Positions 8,641-17,382 are shown, counted from the stretch's first letter. The stretch: 64,000 nucleotides of DNA from Planctomycetota bacterium (GCA_947444055.1 CANEYR010000015.1:1-64000), one strand, 5' to 3'. Translations and numbers: made by a program. Notes: generated by a model from the letters alone, not told the origin.

Positions 8641-9765
8641 ATGCGCATCACGACGATCGCCGCCCTCTTCTTCGTTGTCGGTTCTGGCCTGTCCGCCCAA
8701 GCCAACGACGCGCATTCGAGCAAGTCGCCGCCAGCGGGCCCCCCGTGGGTCACCGACTTCGTCGCCGCCCGCGCCACGGCGATCGCCGAGCAGAAGCCGA
8801 TCTTCGTCTACTCGACGAAGACGTATTGACCACACTGCGTCGTCATGGAGAGGGGTCTCCTCTCCACCAAAGAGCTGGCCGCGCAGTACGACAGCGTCGT
8901 CTGGATGTACCTCTTCCAGGACTTCTCGCAGAGTGAAGAGGACCGCGCCGCCGAACGCGTGGCCATTCGCTTTGGCATCAGTTCGTGGCCGCAGCACTTC
9001 CTCGTCGATCCGTTCACGCTGACCAAGGTTGCTGACACCGGGCGCAACTTGTCGTCCTTTGGCGCCGCCGTGAAAGCGACGCGCATCACAGCCGGCGAAC
9101 TCAAGCCCAGCGTCGAGCAGTTCGCGACCTTCGATGCGCTCGCCAACTCGCTGGAGAAGGGCAAGGACGTGGCCGCGGCGCAGAAGCACCTCAAGCACGA
9201 AGATCGCGTCGTCGCCTTTCGCGCGCTGCAGACGATCGCCAAGAAGTCACCTGCCGTGCTCGCCAAGGCGAGTGCGTGGCTGCTGACGACCCCCAATGAC
9301 CAGATCCGCGGCCTCGTCTGCGACGCGTTGGCGACGCACGGCGACATCGAAGCGAAGGACCTGTTGCACGGCCTCGTGCGCGATCCCGGCAAGAGTGAGA
9401 ACCCCAACGTGCTGCGCATGCGGGCGGTGAAGGCCCTCGCGCGTTGTGGCGATGCGACGTCACTGCCCGTGCTCGAACCGTTCGCCGCCAGCGGTCAGTA
9501 TCGCAACGGCCTGACGATGACATCGATCCAAGCCACAGCTGACCTCGGCGAACGCATCCCCAAGGCGAAGGCCGCCGCCGTCGAGGTGCTCGCGAAGTGT
9601 TACCCGGCAGTGCCGGTCGGCGAGGACGCGGCAACCGAGCAGCGCATGTGCGAAGGCTTGGCCAACGGCGTGCACGCAGCGCTGAAGAAGCTCACGGGCA
9701 AGACGGTCGCCTTCCCTGGCGAGTACACCGAAGCCACGCGCGCGAAGCTGATGCAGAGCTGGTAG
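8641..9765 (+). CDS. Probable selenoprotein: exported thioredoxin-fold protein with UxxC site and HEAT repeats (in-frame TGA at 8827-8829)
   Basis: One continuous frame of 375 codons (374 aa) interrupted only by TGA at codon 63. Before it lie a signal peptide (MRITTIAALFFVVGSGLSAQA) and the beta-strand/loop KPIFVYSTKTY. After it the frame continues PHCVVMERGLLSTKELAAQYDSV. With Sec at 63 the site reads U-P-H-C, exactly where thioredoxin-like proteins have CxxC. WMYLFQDF, the cis-proline-type SWPQHFLVDP and about 200 residues of helical HEAT-like repeats follow. A hairpin with loop GGTCT lies 24 nt after the TGA. Read as two genes, the first would be a 62-aa exported peptide ending just before the active site and the second a headless 306-aa protein starting inside the fold. 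The alternative is a TGC-to-TGA nonsense mutation. No Sec machinery genes are in this window. Confidence 0.82.
8847..8865 (+). promoter_or_regulatory. Candidate bacterial SECIS hairpin
   Basis: A perfect 7-bp stem (GGAGAGG at 8847-8853, CCTCTCC at 8859-8865) closes the 5-nt loop GGTCT (8854-8858); T8846-A8866 adds one more pair. The loop starts 24 nt after the TGA at 8827-8829, within the spacing known for bacterial SECIS elements. The apical GGU matches the loop nucleotides that SelB recognises in E. coli fdhF. The stem is written with AGG, a codon rarely seen in neighbouring genes, suggesting selection on RNA structure. The conserved bulged U of the lower stem cannot be placed with certainty. 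Confidence 0.72.
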
Positions 9766-9836
9766 CAACGATCCGACGACAAGGTGACAGGTCCGAGGTG
9801 GCCCACATCGCCGACGCCGAGTATTCGTGACCACGC

Positions 9837-11720
9837 ATGTGGTCCCTGCTCGCTCTCGTCGCCGTCGCCCCCCAAGGCGAGCCACCGGCGGCGCCGCGCC
9901 CACACTGGGCCTACACGGCGCCGGTGCGGCCAGAGCCGCAGGCCGGCGAGGCGGCAGCGATCGATGCGTTCGTGCTGGCAGCCATCACCCGGGAAGGGCT
10001 CGCACCGACAGTCGAAGCCGATCGCGCGACGTTGCTGCGTCGAGTGTCCTTCGACCTCATTGGACTGCCGCCGACGATCGCGCAACTGGAAGCATTCCTC
10101 GCCGACGTCGCGCCAGGAGCCTACGAGCGCGTCGTCGACCGCCTGCTGGCCTCGCCACACTACGGGGAACGCTGGGCCACGCCGTGGCTCGATCTGGCGC
10201 GCTACGCCGACACCAACGGCTTCAACTTCGACGGGCCGCGCAGCCTGTGGAAGTATCGCGACTGGGTGATCGACGCGCTCAATCGCGACCTGCCGTTCGA
10301 TCAGTTCACGGTGCTGCAACTCGCGGGCGATCTGCTGCCTGACGCGGGCGCCGAAGGCTTGATCGCGACGGGCTTTCACCGCAACACCATGCTGAACGAC
10401 GAAGGCGGCGTCGATCCCGACGAAGCCCGGTGGGAACGACTGCTCGACCGCGCCAGCACGACCGCGACCGTGTGGCTTGGCAGCACGTTGCATTGCGCGC
10501 AGTGCCACGACCACAAGTTCGACCCGATCTCGCAGCGCGACTTCTACGCCATGGTCGCGTTCTTCGAACCGGCGGCGGAAGTGCCGCTCGAGCTGCCGAC
10601 GGCGGCGCAGGCCGCTCGCCGCGAAGCGTTGCGCAGCCGTGTGCAACAACTCGTCGACGCCAACGCGCCAGCCGCGGAACTCGCGACGGCCCAGAAGGAG
10701 CTGGCGGCGGCGACGGTCGACAGCACACTCATCCTGCGCGAACGTGACGACGTGCCCGCGACGACCGCACTGCGGGTGCGCGGCGCCTTCGATGCACGCG
10801 GCGACACGGTGGCGGCTGGCGTGCCGGCCGCACTCGGCCCAGCATGGCCGACAGGCGCACCGAAGAACCGGCTGGGCCTGGCGCGCTGGTTGGTGCAACC
10901 TGATCACCCGCTCACCGCACGTGTGCATGCGAATCGGCTGTGGAGCCATCTGTTCGGTCGACCTCTCGTAGCGACGCCAGAAGACTTCGGCCTGCAAGCG
11001 CCGCCCGTCGATCACCCACAGCTGCTCGACTGGCTCGCCACCGAGTTCGTGCGCCTCGGCTGGTCGCAGAAAGCTCTGCTGCGCACGATCGTGTTGTCGG
11101 CGACCTACCGACGAGATAGCGCGATGCCGGACACCGATCGCGAACGCGACCCGCAGAATCGCTGGCTCGCCCGCGGCGCGCGCGTTCGCTTGCCCGCCGA
11201 GCAGGTGCGCGATCTGCAATTGGCGGCGAGTGGCCTGCTGTCGCCGACCATCGGCGGCCCGAGTGTGTTCCCGCTGCAAGCCGACATCAGTGGCGTCGTA
11301 CCGATCAACAAGGCCGACCTGCGCTGGCGGCCAAGTGACGGCGACGCTCGCCATCGGCGTGGCCTCTACACGTTCTGGCAGCGCACGGCGACGTTCGTGC
11401 AGTTCGCGGTGTTCGACGCGCCCTCGCGCGAGCAGTGCACGGTGATGCGCCAACGCACCAACACGCCACTGCAAGCCTTGACCGGCCTCAACGATCCCGC
11501 CGCCTGGGAGGCGGCCAAGGCGCTCGGCCAGTTGCTTGCGACCGCGAGCGGCGAGGACCGTGCGCGCCTGGCGGTCGGATTTCGCCTCTGCACTTCGCGC
11601 ACTCCCGATGCCGTGGAACTCGACCTGCTGCTCGCCGCACTGCACGCCGAGTCCGCCGAGTTGCGCTGGCCGCTGCTCGCCAACGCCCTGCTCAATCTCG
11701 ACGAGGCGCTGTCGCGATGA
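9837..11720 (+). CDS. DUF1549/DUF1553 (PSCyt2-PSD1) protein
   Basis: A 627-aa planctomycete-type protein. Residues about 35-250 match DUF1549: IDAFVLAAITREGLAP, RRVSFDLIGLPPT, LLASPHYGERWATPWLDLARYAD, FHRNTMLNDEGGVDPDEARW, and the CAQCHDHKFDPIS motif carrying CxxCH. Residues about 330-620 match DUF1553 (NRLGLARWLV, RVHANRLWSHLFGRPLV, FGLQAPPVDHPQLLDWLA). The usual N-terminal cytochrome (PSCyt1) domain is absent; the protein opens with a short hydrophobic stretch (MWSLLALVAVA) that may serve as signal. The gene overlaps the DUF1501 gene by ATGA, a pairing found throughout this phylum. The biochemical role is unknown; a redox-linked envelope function is inferred from the CxxCH motif. Confidence 0.88.
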   Translation: MWSLLALVAVAPQGEPPAAPRPHWAYTAPVRPEPQAGEAAAIDAFVLAAITREGLAPTVEADRATLLRRVSFDLIGLPPTIAQLEAFLADVAPGAYERVVDRLLASPHYGERWATPWLDLARYADTNGFNFDGPRSLWKYRDWVIDALNRDLPFDQFTVLQLAGDLLPDAGAEGLIATGFHRNTMLNDEGGVDPDEARWERLLDRASTTATVWLGSTLHCAQCHDHKFDPISQRDFYAMVAFFEPAAEVPLELPTAAQAARREALRSRVQQLVDANAPAAELATAQKELAAATVDSTLILRERDDVPATTALRVRGAFDARGDTVAAGVPAALGPAWPTGAPKNRLGLARWLVQPDHPLTARVHANRLWSHLFGRPLVATPEDFGLQAPPVDHPQLLDWLATEFVRLGWSQKALLRTIVLSATYRRDSAMPDTDRERDPQNRWLARGARVRLPAEQVRDLQLAASGLLSPTIGGPSVFPLQADISGVVPINKADLRWRPSDGDARHRRGLYTFWQRTATFVQFAVFDAPSREQCTVMRQRTNTPLQALTGLNDPAAWEAAKALGQLLATASGEDRARLAVGFRLCTSRTPDAVELDLLLAALHAESAELRWPLLANALLNLDEALSR

Positions 11721-13117
11721 ACGGTCCCATCGAGCCATTGCTGGGGACGCGGCGACAGTTCTTGACGCAACTCGGACTCGGCCCGATCGCACTCTCGGCG
11801 CTGCTCGCTGGCGAACCGCGGTCCCGCACGCACTTCGCACCGCGCGCCAAGAACGTGATCTGGTTGTTCATGTCTGGTGCGCCGTCACAACTGGATTTGT
11901 TCGAGCCCAAGCCCGCGCTGCATCGCCACGACGGCAAGCCCGTGCCCGAGGAACTGATCGCCGGCCAACGCTTCGCGTTCTTGAAGGGCAAGCCACATCT
12001 GCTCGCCTCGCCTTTTGCGTTCGCACCGCGCGGCCAATGCGGGGCGCCGGTCTCTGAGCTGCTGCCCCATCTCGCGACGATCGTCGACAAGCTCGCGTTC
12101 GTGAAGTCGATGCACACCGAGCAGTTCAACCACGGCCCCGCGCAGGTGTTCATGAACACCGGGCACGCCGTCGTTGGTCGGCCGAGCTGCGGTTCGTGGG
12201 TGCATTACGGACTCGGTAGTGCGGCTGTGGATCTGCCCGGCTTCGTCGTGCTCGTCTCCGGCAAGATCGATCCCGGTGCTGGCGCCGCGCTGTGGTCGAG
12301 TGGCTTCCTGCCGACGAACCATCAGGGCATCGAGCTGCGCACGAAGGGCGAGCCAGTGCCGAACGTGCGCAACCCCGACGGTGTCGATCGCAGTGCCCGC
12401 GGTCGCTCCATCGACCTCGTCTGTGACCTCAATCGATTGCGCCTGCAAGCGCTCGGTGATCCCGAAATCGCGACCCGCATCGCCGCCTACGAACTCGGCT
12501 ATCGCATGCAAGCCAGCGTGCCCGAACTGGTCGACGTGCAAAACGAGCCCGCCGAAGTGCACGCGCTCTACGGCACCGAGCCCGGCAAGAACTCGTTCGC
12601 CAACAACTGCTTGTTGGCGCGGCGCATGGTGGAACGCGGCGTGCGCTTCGTGCAGCTCTACCACCGCGGTTGGGATCATCACGGCAGCGACCAGAGCGAC
12701 GACCTCAGCCACGGCCTGCCCAAGATGTGCGGGCAAACCGATCGTGCCGCCACCGCACTCGTGCTCGACCTCGAACGCCGCGGCCTGCTCGACGAGACGC
12801 TGGTCGTGTGGGGCGGCGAATTCGGCCGCACGCCGATGCAGGAAGTGCGCGACCCGAAGTTCCTTGGCCGCGACCACCACGCCAAGGCGTTCACCATCTG
12901 GCTCGCTGGCGCCGGCATTCGCCCCGGCACCACGATCGGCGCCACGGACGAACTCGGCTACCACATCACCGAGCAGCCGGTGCACGTGAACGATCTGCAC
13001 GCCACCATGCTGCACTTGCTCGGCCTCGACCACGAACGCCTCGTGCATCGCTTCCAGGGCCGCGACTACCGCTTGACCGACGTCGCCGGCACGGTCGTTC
13101 GCCAACTGCTGGCGTGA
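11717..13117 (+). CDS. DUF1501 family Tat-exported protein (sulfatase-like fold)
   Basis: A 466-aa protein. ATG 11717 overlaps the upstream stop codon (ATGA), and the N-terminus holds a twin-arginine signal (TRRQFLTQLGLGPIALSALLAG). Family landmarks of DUF1501 follow: KNVIWLFMSGAPSQLDLFEPKP, HGPAQVFMNTGH, GRPSCGSWVHYGLGS, VRFVQLYHRGWDHHG, DETLVVWGGEFGRTPM, GRDHHAKAFTIWLAGAGI, and the C-terminal HVNDLHATMLHLLGLDHERL. The fold is related to alkaline phosphatase/sulfatase enzymes, but the substrate is unknown. It is probably translationally coupled with and works with the preceding DUF1549/DUF1553 protein. Confidence 0.9.
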   Translation: MNGPIEPLLGTRRQFLTQLGLGPIALSALLAGEPRSRTHFAPRAKNVIWLFMSGAPSQLDLFEPKPALHRHDGKPVPEELIAGQRFAFLKGKPHLLASPFAFAPRGQCGAPVSELLPHLATIVDKLAFVKSMHTEQFNHGPAQVFMNTGHAVVGRPSCGSWVHYGLGSAAVDLPGFVVLVSGKIDPGAGAALWSSGFLPTNHQGIELRTKGEPVPNVRNPDGVDRSARGRSIDLVCDLNRLRLQALGDPEIATRIAAYELGYRMQASVPELVDVQNEPAEVHALYGTEPGKNSFANNCLLARRMVERGVRFVQLYHRGWDHHGSDQSDDLSHGLPKMCGQTDRAATALVLDLERRGLLDETLVVWGGEFGRTPMQEVRDPKFLGRDHHAKAFTIWLAGAGIRPGTTIGATDELGYHITEQPVHVNDLHATMLHLLGLDHERLVHRFQGRDYRLTDVAGTVVRQLLA

Positions 13118-13139
13118 TCAGAGCGATGTCGACGTCCCG

Positions 13140-14327
13140 TCACCGGGCAATGGCAACCCGACGACCTTCGGCGGCACTGACGTACGCCGAGTAGACCACG
13201 CGCACGACCTCCAGTCCGAGCTGCCCATCGGCACCACTTTGGGCCCCACCCGCCAACTCATCCGCCACCGCCTGCACCAGCCCCTGCTGCCCAGAGCTCT
13301 CATCCTCGTCAGGAATCGGCGTCGACCAACCGGCCTGCCCGTGCACCTTCTCCATCACGTATTCGTCGCCGAAGGCACCTTCGCGCGGCGCGTATGCACG
13401 CAGCGTGTCGACTGGCGACAGCGCACATTCCAACCGATGGTCACTCGCGAGAATCGTCAGGTGACTCTGCATGCCGCCGAGCATCGTGTCCGAACCGCAG
13501 GCGACCCCGCGCGAACCATCGTCGAAGTGCAGCACACAACTGCCCCAGTTCTCAACGCCGTTCCAGCCGGTCGCGACTTCGCACACAGCACCCGCGCCGA
13601 GTGCCTTGGTCAGATCCGCTACTTCGGCCGTCACCGCGACGACCGACGTCGCCACGCCGCGACGCTGCAACCCTTCGCGCTGCTTGAGCCACAGCATCGC
13701 CCCAATCGGGTGCGCACCAAGCCGCAGCAAGGCGCCACCACCCGCATGCCGCCAATCCTTCGCGTAGGCAGAATGCGACCCCGAGTGGCTCTCCCAGCCG
13801 CGCATTTCCAAGATCACACCCTTGGCCGCTGCCCCCAGTGCCGCGGCCCGTCGCACCGTCGGCGCAAACAGCCAGTTCTCGCCGTACAACAACCGCACGC
13901 CGCCCTTCGCACAGGCATCGACCATCGCCTCCGCATCTTCGACCGCGCGAGCCAACATCGTGGTGCGCGCCGTCGCCGCCACCGCTTCGGCCGTGGCTCC
14001 TACCGCCAGCCCCTGACCCCAGAATGCGGTCAACGGCTTGGTGCACAGCACGTGCTTGCCGGCCGCCGCGGCACGTTCCGCGAGTTCGCGATGGGCCCGA
14101 TTGGGAACGCACAAATCGACGAGGTGCAGGTTGGCATCGGCGAGCACTGCCTCGATCGAGGCCGCCTGCGCGCAGCCGTTGGCCCGCGCAAACGCTTCGG
14201 CCTTGGTCCGATCGCGCGCCGCCACCACCACTTCAACCGTCACGCCATGCACCCGCCGCCAACAGCGAGCCCGCGTGCGCGCCAAGAACCCAGTGCCGAC
14301 GATGGCGATGCGCAGTGAACGGTTCAT
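13140..14327 (-). CDS. Gfo/Idh/MocA family NAD(P)-dependent oxidoreductase
   Basis: A 395-aa protein starting MNRSLRIAIVGTGFLARTR, the Rossmann GxGxxA-type nucleotide-binding loop. ANLHLVDLCVPNRAHRELAERAAAAGKHVLCTKPL carries the typical strand and the catalytic-lysine EKP-like motif, here CTKPL. A C-terminal alpha/beta domain follows with HAGGGALLRLGAHPIGAMLWL (the GGG and D/H-type motif). These enzymes oxidise or epimerise sugars and inositols; the substrate cannot be told. A start at ATG 14348 (seven more residues) is possible, but ATG 14327 matches the family N-terminus. The gene is alone on the minus strand, convergent with the DUF1501 gene. Confidence 0.88.
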   Translation of the reverse strand: MNRSLRIAIVGTGFLARTRARCWRRVHGVTVEVVVAARDRTKAEAFARANGCAQAASIEAVLADANLHLVDLCVPNRAHRELAERAAAAGKHVLCTKPLTAFWGQGLAVGATAEAVAATARTTMLARAVEDAEAMVDACAKGGVRLLYGENWLFAPTVRRAAALGAAAKGVILEMRGWESHSGSHSAYAKDWRHAGGGALLRLGAHPIGAMLWLKQREGLQRRGVATSVVAVTAEVADLTKALGAGAVCEVATGWNGVENWGSCVLHFDDGSRGVACGSDTMLGGMQSHLTILASDHRLECALSPVDTLRAYAPREGAFGDEYVMEKVHGQAGWSTPIPDEDESSGQQGLVQAVADELAGGAQSGADGQLGLEVVRVVYSAYVSAAEGRRVAIAR

Positions 14328-14360
14328 CCCGAGGAGATGAGCAAACAACGGGCGGCGTTC

Positions 14361-14483
14361 CTAGCCAGTTGAACGTCCGAACGCGAAGTAAAGCGCGGGC
14401 AGCAACAGCAACTTGAGCAGGGTCGACGTGACGCCGCGGGTCGCGCCTGCCGCGAGCACGACCACGCCGGTATCTTGCGCGCG
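14361..14483 (-). pseudogene. Possible C-terminal remnant of an RND efflux transporter
   Basis: The minus strand here reads VVVLAAGATRGVTSTLL then KLLLLPALYFAFGR and a stop at 14361-14363. This resembles the last transmembrane helix of CzcA/AcrB-like RND pumps, which end in patterns like STLLTLLVLPALY. The frame is closed upstream by a stop shortly beyond 14483, where the oppositely oriented kinase fusion begins, so at most about 40 codons survive. It could be chance similarity of a hydrophobic frame; only a database comparison would settle it. Confidence 0.35.
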
Positions 14484-16148
14484 ATGCCCTCACTCACCGC
14501 CAGCGCCCACGCTCGCGTCGGCCTGCTCGGCAACCCGTCCGATATCTACGGCGGCAAGGGCCTCGGCTTTGCCGTCGCCGAGCTCGCAGCGCACATCACG
14601 CTGACCGACACCGTCACGACCGGAGAACTGCCGAACGAACTGCTGCGCGCTGGTTGGCACTTGCTGCACGAAGACCTGCTTGCGCACGGCATCGACCCCG
14701 CGGCGCGGCCATTCACCCTCGCGTTCACGAGCGACATCCCATTCCAATCGGGACTGTCCGGTTCGAGCGCCCTGCTGATCGCCGCCCTGCGCGGGTGGAG
14801 TCGCTGGTTTGGCCTGCCGCTGCCGCCATCGCGCCTCGCCGAGCTGGCGTGGCGCGCCGAGAATGAACGGCTCGGCATTCGCGCCGGTCCGCTTGATCGA
14901 CTGGTGCAAGCTCATGCCGGGCTGCTGGCGATGGACTTCGCCGAACCGTTCGCGGCGGCGGCCGTGCAGCGCCTCGATCCGTCGCTGCTGCCGCCGCTGC
15001 TGCTCGCCTGGCACGGCATCGCCAGCCAGAGTTCGGGCGATGTGCACGCCCCCATCTTCGCGCGTTGGCGAGCTGGCGACACCGCCGTGCGGGACGTGAT
15101 GACGCAACTCGCCGCCAACGCGGACGCCGGCCGCCGCGCCTTGCTCGCTCGCGACCACACGACCTTCGCGCACTGCATCGATCGCAACTTCGATCTGCGC
15201 GCGCAGGTGTTCTCGATCGCTGCCGCCGATCGGGAACTGATCGCACTCGGGCGCTCGCTGGGAGCCGCCAGCAAGTTTCCAGGCTCTGGTGGGGCGGTGC
15301 TGTTTGCGTGCCGCGACGACGCCCACCGCCACCAACTCGATGCCGCCTGCCGCGCTCGTGGCCACACGACGCTGCAACCCACGGTGCAGGCGCCAACGCC
15401 GCGGCTGCGCGCGATCTTCCTCGCGGCGGGTTTCGCGACGCGCCTCTACCCACTGACCTTGCAGCGCGCCAAGCCTCTGCTCGAAGTCGGCGGCCAACCG
15501 ATGCTGACGCGCATCCTGCGCCAGGTCGAACAGGCCGGCGGCGTCGAGGATGGCGTCGTCGTGGCGAACGGGCGCTTTCACGCGGACTTCGTCACCTGGG
15601 CCAACCGCGTGCAGCCGCGGCTGCCGCTCACCATCGTCAACGACGGCGCGCTCACCAACGAAACGCGCCTCGGTGCCGTGCGCGATCTTGCCCTCGCTCT
15701 GGAGGCGACGCCACCGACCAACCTCGCGCCCGACGGCTACCTCGTGCTCGCGTGCGACAACGTCTTCGACTTCGATCTCGGCCGCCTGGTCGAACGCTTC
15801 GCCACGACGAACAGCGCGCAACTGATCGTGCGCGAAGTGCCGGCTCCCGTTCCCGCCAACAAGTACAGCGAAGTGCTGCTCGCCGACGACCGCGTCGTTC
15901 GCTTCCGCGAGAAGCCAAGCGACCCGCAGAGCAACCTGTCCGCCATCGCCATCTACTTGCTGCCGCGTGAACTGCCGACCCTCGTGCGCACCTACCTGGC
16001 AACCGGCGGCAATCCTGATGCGCCCGGTCATCTGCTGGCCTGGCTGTCGACCCGCATGCCACTCACCGCGACGCGCCTCGACGGCCGCTGGCTCGACATC
16101 GGCAGCGCCGACGATCTCGCCGCCGCCAACCAATTGCTCGCGCCCTGA
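14484..16148 (+). CDS. Bifunctional GHMP sugar kinase (glucuronokinase-like) / sugar nucleotidyltransferase
   Basis: A 554-aa fusion. Residues 1-300 are a GHMP kinase closely patterned on plant-type glucuronokinase: ARVGLLGNPSDIYGGKGLGF, the P-loop FQSGLSGSSALLIAAL, ENERLGIRAGPLDRLVQ, LLPPLLLAWHG, and the C-terminal ASKFPGSGGAVL. From about residue 308 a nucleotidyltransferase begins (IFLAAGFATRLYPLTLQRAKPLLEVGGQP), with ACDNVFDFD and the later FREKPSDPQSN. By analogy with fucokinase/GDP-fucose pyrophosphorylase, the protein probably phosphorylates a free sugar or uronic acid at C1 and activates it to an NDP-sugar. The donor nucleotide and sugar are not determined. ATG 14484 is preferred over the in-frame TTG 14475. 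A hairpin follows the stop directly. Confidence 0.82.
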   Translation: MPSLTASAHARVGLLGNPSDIYGGKGLGFAVAELAAHITLTDTVTTGELPNELLRAGWHLLHEDLLAHGIDPAARPFTLAFTSDIPFQSGLSGSSALLIAALRGWSRWFGLPLPPSRLAELAWRAENERLGIRAGPLDRLVQAHAGLLAMDFAEPFAAAAVQRLDPSLLPPLLLAWHGIASQSSGDVHAPIFARWRAGDTAVRDVMTQLAANADAGRRALLARDHTTFAHCIDRNFDLRAQVFSIAAADRELIALGRSLGAASKFPGSGGAVLFACRDDAHRHQLDAACRARGHTTLQPTVQAPTPRLRAIFLAAGFATRLYPLTLQRAKPLLEVGGQPMLTRILRQVEQAGGVEDGVVVANGRFHADFVTWANRVQPRLPLTIVNDGALTNETRLGAVRDLALALEATPPTNLAPDGYLVLACDNVFDFDLGRLVERFATTNSAQLIVREVPAPVPANKYSEVLLADDRVVRFREKPSDPQSNLSAIAIYLLPRELPTLVRTYLATGGNPDAPGHLLAWLSTRMPLTATRLDGRWLDIGSADDLAAANQLLAP

Positions 16149-16187
16149 CGGCGAGTGGCGTTCGCAGCAACGCCCTCAGTGCCGTGG
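16139..16187 (+). repeat. Hairpin at the kinase-fusion stop codon; diverged copy at 17334-17382
   Basis: A stem-loop at 16148-16185 (GGCGTT/AACGCC, GAG/CTC and ACGGC/GCCGT segments) begins on the last base of the stop codon and could act as a terminator, although no T-run follows. The 49-nt segment recurs at 17334-17382 with 41 identical positions, including the CGCCCTGACGGCG that contains the real stop codon here. The two copies flank the unknown exported gene 16251-17315 as direct repeats. Confidence 0.55.
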
Positions 16188-16250
16188 CGCGCGAGACATT
16201 CGAGGCCGTTGCGGAGCAGCGCGCGTTCGGGGACGTTCTGCGCCCGAACC

Positions 16251-17315
16251 ATGCGACTCCGCCAAACCTGCATCACGGCCTCCCTCCTCGCTTCCCTGCT
16301 CGCGAGTGCTGCCGCGCAGAACGAACCCGCGGACGCCAAGTCGGTGCAGGCGCAGGCACCCGCCAGCTCCGCCAAGGTCGAGAACCCGATGGCCAACTTC
16401 GCGCGCATGGTGTCTGGCGAGTGGCGCATGGTGATCGCGACCGGGACGAGCATGATCGACACTTGGCACTGGGGCCCTGGCCAGCACTCCTTGCGCGTGA
16501 TGACCCATGGCTTCAATGCGACCGCTGGCGAACCGTGGCGCGAAGTGCAGGCCTTCTACTGGCACCCGGGGCGCAAGCAGGTCTGCCTGCTCGGGATCGA
16601 GCCCGTTTGGCGAGGCGTAGCGGAAGGCACGTTCCAGCTCAATGCGGATACCGCGGCCGCCGCCTTTGACCTCTACCAGACTGGCGGTCGCCGCACGCTG
16701 GGCCGGCGTTGGGTCTTCGACGGTCGCGACAAGTACCACGAAGTGCTGTTGGAGACGGTGGATGCTCGCGGACTGGTGCCCTTGGCCGAGTGGGATTTCG
16801 TGCGCTCTTCGACGCTCACCCCGATGCACCCGCTCGCGACTGGTGCAGCTGCGCAACCCTGCGCGCGCCTGAAGGTCTTCGCGCCGCTGTTGGGCCACAC
16901 CTTTGAGGCCAAGGGTGAGTGGCTCGCAGGAGATGCCCTGCACGTGCGTTCGACCTTCGAGTGGGTTCCTTTTGCCGACGCGATCTGCGTGCGTGTGGTC
17001 AGGCCCACCAAGGACGGCGAACCCGAGCATCTGCTGGATGCATACGTCTACCACCACACCGGAACCGACGCGGTGCACTGCCTCGCGCTATCGAACCGGG
17101 GCGGTGTGTACGAAGGCGATGTGACCGTGCTCGAAGGCGGCGCCCTGCAACTCGACTTGAAGGGTTACGAAGGCGACCAGGTCGGCTCGCACATTGTGCG
17201 ATTCGACTTCGCCAAAGACGGGACGATGCGCCATCGCGCCTGGTCCGTCGATGGTGCCGAACGCAAGCTCAGGCTCGACGTCGCGCACCAGAAGGTCGAG
17301 TCGAAGAAAGGCTGA
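16251..17315 (+). CDS. Exported protein of unknown function
   Basis: A 354-aa protein with signal peptide MRLRQTCITASLLASLLASAAA and a predicted cut before QNEPAD. The mature part lacks cysteine clusters or recognisable catalytic motifs. It is rich in aromatic beta-strand patterns (SGEWRMVIATGTSMIDTWHW, HSLRVMTHGFN, FYWHPGRKQVCLLGIEPVW), reminiscent of lipocalin-like or DUF1579-type barrels, but I cannot assign a family. A GTG start at 16155 is possible, but ATG 16251 begins the signal peptide. Two diverged copies of a 49-nt hairpin sequence flank the gene, so it may have been inserted behind the kinase-fusion gene. Confidence 0.6.
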   Translation: MRLRQTCITASLLASLLASAAAQNEPADAKSVQAQAPASSAKVENPMANFARMVSGEWRMVIATGTSMIDTWHWGPGQHSLRVMTHGFNATAGEPWREVQAFYWHPGRKQVCLLGIEPVWRGVAEGTFQLNADTAAAAFDLYQTGGRRTLGRRWVFDGRDKYHEVLLETVDARGLVPLAEWDFVRSSTLTPMHPLATGAAAQPCARLKVFAPLLGHTFEAKGEWLAGDALHVRSTFEWVPFADAICVRVVRPTKDGEPEHLLDAYVYHHTGTDAVHCLALSNRGGVYEGDVTVLEGGALQLDLKGYEGDQVGSHIVRFDFAKDGTMRHRAWSVDGAERKLRLDVAHQKVESKKG

Positions 17316-17333
17316 GCCGCGGGTTGGTGGCGC

Positions 17334-17382
17334 CGCGCCCTGACGGCGGGTGCCGTTCGTCACCACGGCCTCAGTGCCGCGG
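17334..17382 (+). repeat. Second copy of the 49-nt hairpin repeat
   Basis: It matches 16139-16187 at 41 of 49 positions and keeps hairpin potential (GCCGT at 17352-17356 with ACGGC at 17365-17369), lying just after the stop of the exported protein gene. It may serve as that gene's terminator or mark one end of an inserted segment. Confidence 0.5.

Noticed and set aside
8845-9765. Independent gene starting at ATG 8845 after the TGA at 8827
   Set aside because: It would begin inside a thioredoxin fold just after the second half of the active site, and the 62-codon stub before it would end just before the site. Reading through TGA gives one coherent protein.
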